A stretch of 64,000 bases of DNA from Campylobacter geochelonis (lineage in GTDB: Bacteria; Campylobacterota; Campylobacteria; Campylobacterales; Campylobacteraceae), in contig NZ_CP053844.1 in assembly GCF_013201685.1 (NCBI RefSeq), forward strand, positions 930,001-994,000, in the 5' to 3' direction. Shown piece by piece: positions 59,733 to 64,000 of the stretch. The notes under the pieces are model-generated. The model was not told the DNA's origin, ran no database searches, and worked only from the letters and a program-made list of their open reading frames with translations. Position numbers and translations under genes: made by a program. Positions within the stretch are counted from its first letter, which is position 1. The number at the start of each line of letters is the position of its first letter.

Positions 59733-60959
59733 GTGAAAATTAACAAATATAAAAATTATATTTATTTTTTATTTTTATTATCACCTTTTGTAGATTCGTT
59801 ATCTGGATATTTAATATTGAATAATTATTTGTCTGAAGGTTCTTTAGCTACACCATCTCAGATTTATCGAGCGCTCGTATCAATCTTTTCTTTTTTGATA
59901 ATATTACATAGTAAAAAATATTTTCTTTATTTATTATTATTTTCTTTATATTTTTTATTATTAGAGACATTTATTTTTTTATTACACGGGTCAATATATA
60001 CCTATTTGATTGGTTTAATTTATTCTTATAAAATTATTTATCTATTCCTTCTATTTTTTTCAATATATGTTTTATTAATAAAAAAATATATTAATTATAG
60101 TTTTTTATTAATAAATATCAATATTTGTATTGCTTTAACTTCTATAATATTAATAACATCTTTTGTTTTCAATATAGGATTTCCCACATATATAGATGGA
60201 GCTTTTGGCACAAAAGGATTTTTTGCAGCCGGGAATGGATTAGGGATTTACCTCGGTATAGGACTGCTTATATCGATATTTTATTATTCTAATACTAAAA
60301 ACAAATATTTATTTTTAGTATGCATTTTAAATATATGTGCTTTATCTTTAATAGGAACGAAAACTACATTTTTATTTTTAACAGCTGGACTTGTATTTTT
60401 ATGCTTTTATTTTGACAATAAACTTTTATCTGTAATATTATCAATAATTATAATAATTTGTTTATTTGTTTTTAAAGACAGTATCGCGTCGTTATTATCA
60501 AAAATGTTTGATGTTGTATTGTTTAGATTCAATAATAGTGGATCTTTTTCCCATTTTCTACTGAGTTCGAGAGATAGTTATCTTATAGAAGCTTTCAAAC
60601 ATGTTAATTATGATGGCATGTATATAATACGTATATTTTTCGGTTTAGGTGCATATTACTCGTTTAGAAATTTCGATGATTATACTATTGGTATTGATAT
60701 TTTAGAATCTGATGTTTCTGATATATTTTTCATGTACGGCATCAATATATTAGTTATATATTTATTTATAATGTGTTTTATTGTTAAATTTTTTATAATT
60801 AAAAAACAGTATTTATTAATGTTTGCATCAATCATGTTATTTGGACACTCTATCTTAGCTGGGCATGTGTTGTTTAATGGTATGTCTGGAATAATGATTC
60901 CACTGATTGTGATAATTGGAATATTTAGTAATAATACTAGAAAAAGGCTTAGTTTATGA
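59733..60959 (+). CDS. Wzy-like polysaccharide polymerase (membrane protein)
   Basis: A 408-aa integral membrane protein with about ten or more helices, highly hydrophobic and the most AT-rich gene of the locus. The start is KINKYKNYIYFLFLLSPFVDSLSGYLI; a long non-membrane loop around residues 250-330 (SGSFSHFLLSSRDSYLIEAFKHV ... GLGAYYSFRNF) has the shape of the large periplasmic loop of O-antigen polymerases/ligases, including the SRDSYL stretch. No other polymerase lies in the window, so Wzy is the best guess. GTG start, weak ribosome-binding site. Confidence 0.7.
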   Translation: MKINKYKNYIYFLFLLSPFVDSLSGYLILNNYLSEGSLATPSQIYRALVSIFSFLIILHSKKYFLYLLLFSLYFLLLETFIFLLHGSIYTYLIGLIYSYKIIYLFLLFFSIYVLLIKKYINYSFLLININICIALTSIILITSFVFNIGFPTYIDGAFGTKGFFAAGNGLGIYLGIGLLISIFYYSNTKNKYLFLVCILNICALSLIGTKTTFLFLTAGLVFLCFYFDNKLLSVILSIIIIICLFVFKDSIASLLSKMFDVVLFRFNNSGSFSHFLLSSRDSYLIEAFKHVNYDGMYIIRIFFGLGAYYSFRNFDDYTIGIDILESDVSDIFFMYGINILVIYLFIMCFIVKFFIIKKQYLLMFASIMLFGHSILAGHVLFNGMSGIMIPLIVIIGIFSNNTRKRLSL

Positions 60960-62038
60960 AAAAAATAGTTTTTATACATATTTTAAATGATAGAAGTGGT
61001 AGCCCAAAAATTTTATCTCAGATTATTGATGTTTGCAACAAGAATGGCTATTTAACTGAGCTATTTACAAATACTCAAGAAGGAGGATTTCTAGACAATA
61101 AAGCTAAAGTATACAAACATATATTTTATAAAAGAAGTAATTTTAGAATTCTAACATTATTCTATTATATTCTATCTCAAATTATACTTTTTTTCAAATG
61201 CTTAAAATATAAAAATCAGGATGTAGTTTTTTATATTAATACAATGCTACCATTTGGTGCTGCTTTATCCGGTAGATTAATCAATAAAGAAATAATATAT
61301 CATATACATGAAACTAGCCTAAAGCCAAAATTATTAAAATTATTTTTAAGATTTATTATAAAAAAAACAGCAAATAAAATTATTTTTGTGACAGAATATT
61401 TGAAGAATATTGAAAATTTTCAAAATAAAAATCAAAAAGTTATATATAACGCTATTCCTAAAATCAAATATACCTTAAACAATAAAATAAAAAAAAATAA
61501 ATTTATAATATTGCTAATTTGCTCTTTGAAGACTTTTAAAGGAATACATGAATTTATAAAAATATCAGAAAATATGCTTGATGTTAAAGAAATAGAATTC
61601 CAACTTATTCTAAATGCCAACGAGAAAGAAATAAATGATTTTTTTTCAAAATGTATACTGCCAAATAATATTACTATTTTCTCTAGGCAAGATGATTTAA
61701 AAGAGTTTTATAAAAGCGGAAGTTTATTGTTAAATTTATCTCGTCCAGATGAATGTATAGAAACCTTTGGTCTTACTATTCTAGAGGGCATGTCATACGG
61801 ACTTCCAGCAATAGTACCAAATATTGGCGGACCGCTTGAAATAATAAAAGACAATGTAAATGGTTATGCTATATCTTGTTATGAAATCGCTAAAATATCA
61901 AAGAAGATAAGATATTTATTTGAGAATAAAGAGGAGTATCTAAAAATGTCTTTTAATGCATTGAGTACAGTGAAAGATTTTAGCATAGAGATATTTGATA
62001 AGGAAATTTTAAATATTTTAATGGATGGTGAAATATGA
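60956..62038 (+). CDS. Glycosyltransferase family 4-like
   Basis: A 360-aa GT-B glycosyltransferase. The donor half includes YHIHETSLKPKLLKL, IIFVTEYLKNIENF, VIYNAIPKI, the fold-typical ILLICSLKTFKGIHEFIKI, and the EX7E-type region RPDECIETFGLTILEGMSYGLPAIVPNIGGPLEII. Retaining mechanism and nucleotide-sugar donor are expected by family; the sugar is unknown. 4-base overlaps on both sides put it firmly in the operon. Confidence 0.85.
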   Translation: MKKIVFIHILNDRSGSPKILSQIIDVCNKNGYLTELFTNTQEGGFLDNKAKVYKHIFYKRSNFRILTLFYYILSQIILFFKCLKYKNQDVVFYINTMLPFGAALSGRLINKEIIYHIHETSLKPKLLKLFLRFIIKKTANKIIFVTEYLKNIENFQNKNQKVIYNAIPKIKYTLNNKIKKNKFIILLICSLKTFKGIHEFIKISENMLDVKEIEFQLILNANEKEINDFFSKCILPNNITIFSRQDDLKEFYKSGSLLLNLSRPDECIETFGLTILEGMSYGLPAIVPNIGGPLEIIKDNVNGYAISCYEIAKISKKIRYLFENKEEYLKMSFNALSTVKDFSIEIFDKEILNILMDGEI

Positions 62039-63108
62039 AACATATTAGTGTAATAGGAATAGCTGGACTACCGGCTAAATATGGAGGTTTTGAAACTTTG
62101 GTTGAAAATTTAACAAAATATTTATCTTATAAACATAATATAACTGTTTTTTGTAGTAGTAAGATATATAGCGAAAAAATTAAAAAATATAATAATGTTA
62201 ATCTTAAATATATAAGTTTAAAACCAAATGGAGTTCAGAGTATATTTTATGATATAATTTCTATTTTTTATTCATTAAAATTTGCTGACACTCTACTTAT
62301 TCTTGGAGTATCTGGAGCTGTTATATTGCCTTTTATAAAAATTTTTTCTAGAAAAAAAATTATTGTTAATATCGATGGATTAGAGTGGAAAAGAGACAAA
62401 TGGGGTGTTTTTTCTAAGTTATTTTTAAAATTTTCAGAAAAAATAGCAGTCAAATATTCGGATGTTGTTATAGCAGATAATAAAAGCATACAAGAATATG
62501 TATTTAATGAATATAAAAAAAAATCTACTTTAATAGCTTATGGTGGAGATCATGCAAAAAAAGAAATAGTTACTGATTGCTTAAAGGATAGATATCAGTT
62601 TTTAAATAAAAAATATGCTTTTAATGTTTGCAGAATAGAGCCTGAGAATAATATCGATATGATGTTGGAAGCATTTACTGAATATGGAAAAATGAATTTT
62701 ATAATAATTGGCAATTGGGTAAATAGTGTCTATGGTAATAAGCTTCGAGAAAAATATTCAAATGTAAAAAATATATTTTTATTGGATCCTATATATGATC
62801 AAAATGTATTAAATCAAATAAGGTCTAATTGTTATATTTACATTCATGGGCATAGTGCTGGTGGAACAAACCCTTCATTGGTTGAAGCTATGCATTTAGG
62901 GTTGCCTATTTTTTCATATTCAGCAGAGTATAATAAAAATACAACTATGAATAAGGCTTTGTATTTTAGCAACAAAGAAGAATTAATAGATTTATTACTT
63001 ACCGTAAGTGATAAATATATTAAAAGCATTGCTATTAATATGAAGCTAATAGCCAATGATGAATATAATTGGGAACAAATTTCTACTAAATATTCAAATT
63101 TATTTTAA
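62035..63108 (+). CDS. DUF1972-type glycosyltransferase
   Basis: A 357-aa GT-B enzyme with the DUF1972 N-terminal signature [23 protein letters not shown] and [14 protein letters not shown]. The C-terminal half has [49 protein letters not shown], where [16 protein letters not shown] is the donor-site block. Relatives are annotated as rhamnosyl- or fucosyltransferases; with rfbA next to it, transfer of a deoxysugar such as rhamnose is plausible but unproven. Confidence 0.87.
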   Translation: MKHISVIGIAGLPAKYGGFETLVENLTKYLSYKHNITVFCSSKIYSEKIKKYNNVNLKYISLKPNGVQSIFYDIISIFYSLKFADTLLILGVSGAVILPFIKIFSRKKIIVNIDGLEWKRDKWGVFSKLFLKFSEKIAVKYSDVVIADNKSIQEYVFNEYKKKSTLIAYGGDHAKKEIVTDCLKDRYQFLNKKYAFNVCRIEPENNIDMMLEAFTEYGKMNFIIIGNWVNSVYGNKLREKYSNVKNIFLLDPIYDQNVLNQIRSNCYIYIHGHSAGGTNPSLVEAMHLGLPIFSYSAEYNKNTTMNKALYFSNKEELIDLLLTVSDKYIKSIAINMKLIANDEYNWEQISTKYSNLF

Positions 63109-63124
63109 TTACAAGGATTTTATT

Positions 63125-64000
63125 ATGAAAGGTATAATTTTAGCAGGTGGAAGCGGAACTAGGCTTTATCCTATAACAAAAGGTGTTAGCAAACAACTTA
63201 TTCCTATATATGATAAGCCGATGATTTATTATCCGCTTTCTGTCTTGATGTTAGCAGGGATTAAAGAAATTTTGATTATATCAACACCGACTGATTTGCC
63301 TAGATTTATGGATTTACTGGGTGATGGTAGTGATTTGGGTATAAAATTTGAATATTGTGTTCAACCATCTCCAGATGGGTTAGCGCAAGCTTTTATATTA
63401 GGTGAGAAATTTTTAGCTGGTGATGATGCTTGTTTGATTTTGGGTGATAATATATTTTATGGACATGGTCTTACGCAGCTTTTAGCTCAAAGCGTTAAAA
63501 ATGTACAAAATGAGTCAAAAGCAACAGTTTTTGGATATTATGTTAGAGACCCAGAAAGATATGGAGTAGCAGAATTTAATCAAAATGGCGATGTTGTTAG
63601 CATAGAGGAAAAGCCAGCTGATCCAAAAAGTAATTATGCTGTTGTTGGGTTGTATTTTTACCCAAAAGATGTAGTTATAAAAGCAAAAGATGTAAAACCA
63701 AGTGCTAGAGGCGAGCTAGAAATCACAACACTTAATGAAATGTATCTTAAAGAACAAAGACTTAAAGTTGAGCTTATGGGTCGTGGATATGCTTGGCTTG
63801 ACACTGGTACTCATGAAAGTCTTCTTGAAGCAAGTCAGTTTATACAAACTATAGAAAATAGGCAGAGCTTAAAAGTAGCTTGTATTGAAGAGATGGCCTA
63901 TGAAATGGGTTATATAAGCAAAGAAAAACTTTTTGAACTAGCAGAATCGTTAAAGAAAAATCAATATGGACAATATATTATAAATAGATTAGAGAGATAA
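63125..64000 (+). CDS. rfbA: Glucose-1-phosphate thymidylyltransferase
   Basis: First enzyme of the dTDP-deoxysugar route: joins dTTP and glucose-1-phosphate. The 291-aa protein starts [39 protein letters not shown], then [67 protein letters not shown] and [21 protein letters not shown]. The start at 63125 has an AAGG box; a longer frame from 63056 lies inside the previous gene. The stop ends exactly at the window edge. More dTDP-sugar genes (rfbB, C, D) probably follow. Its GC is higher than that of the genes just before it. Confidence 0.96.
   Translation: MKGIILAGGSGTRLYPITKGVSKQLIPIYDKPMIYYPLSVLMLAGIKEILIISTPTDLPRFMDLLGDGSDLGIKFEYCVQPSPDGLAQAFILGEKFLAGDDACLILGDNIFYGHGLTQLLAQSVKNVQNESKATVFGYYVRDPERYGVAEFNQNGDVVSIEEKPADPKSNYAVVGLYFYPKDVVIKAKDVKPSARGELEITTLNEMYLKEQRLKVELMGRGYAWLDTGTHESLLEASQFIQTIENRQSLKVACIEEMAYEMGYISKEKLFELAESLKKNQYGQYIINRLER

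Overview
The window looks like a chromosomal segment of a Campylobacter-type epsilonproteobacterium (Campylobacterota). The evidence is low GC, dense short-spaced operons with ATGA-type overlaps, frequent TTG/GTG starts, TATAAT-type -10 boxes, and gene blocks that I recall from C. jejuni (glmU-coaBC-uppS-prepilin peptidase-lptFG-truA; tgt/COG3400/aroB/mscS/mtaB/ftsH-like/mog; pycA-small protein-bpt). I cannot fix the species.

Layout. 1-5052: housekeeping genes (SDR end, trmA, CoA-binding protein, ilvA, DUF4230 protein, ankyrin-like secreted protein). 5200-7880: a decayed mobile patch, with a nuclease remnant, Mu-like gpG and truncated gpF genes, a promoter-driven tRNA-like RNA between them, and a duplicated small-membrane-protein/antisense-ORF module. 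7885-13543: minus-strand operon glmU-coaBC-uppS-prepilin peptidase-lptF/G-truA. 13594-15355: two divergent EamA exporters. 15614-20455: a cysteine hydrolase and a complete molybdate operon modE-A-mop-B-C-D with a candidate ModE operator. 20581-30343: cyclophilin, a large autotransporter, an AEC transporter and a MacA-MacB-NodT efflux operon. 30344-31187: a long non-coding gap with a cluster of ATTCAC/GTGAAT inverted repeats. 31188-39931: tgt divergent from COG3400-aroB-mscS-mtaB-ftsH-like-mog.

39932-47632 is a tRNA-Leu integration hot spot. An intact small integrative mobilizable element (MobV-like relaxase, small coiled-coil protein, rolling-circle-type Rep, tyrosine integrase, several large palindromes) lies between 20-bp direct repeats of the tRNA 3' end. 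A second integrase, killed by a stop codon and 3' loss, lies outside it, next to the distal repeat. This indicates tandem integration of two related elements. Right of the tRNA are two perfect palindromes and 27.8 identical copies of a 13-bp repeat.

48181-53027: an EamA exporter, HU, YaaA, tRNA-Arg, then pyruvate carboxylase A, a small protein and the Bpt aminoacyltransferase. 53141-64000: a surface polysaccharide locus (nucleotide-sugar dehydrogenase, phosphomannomutase, Wzx flippase, F420-beta-like plus pyruvyl transferase pair, Wzy-like polymerase, two glycosyltransferases, rfbA). GC drops strongly from the flippase onward, suggesting horizontal acquisition. The best candidates for something undescribed are the tRNA-like RNA with a GNRA tetraloop in place of an anticodon loop, the duplicated sense/antisense small-protein module, and the two-HUH mini-element with its palindromes.
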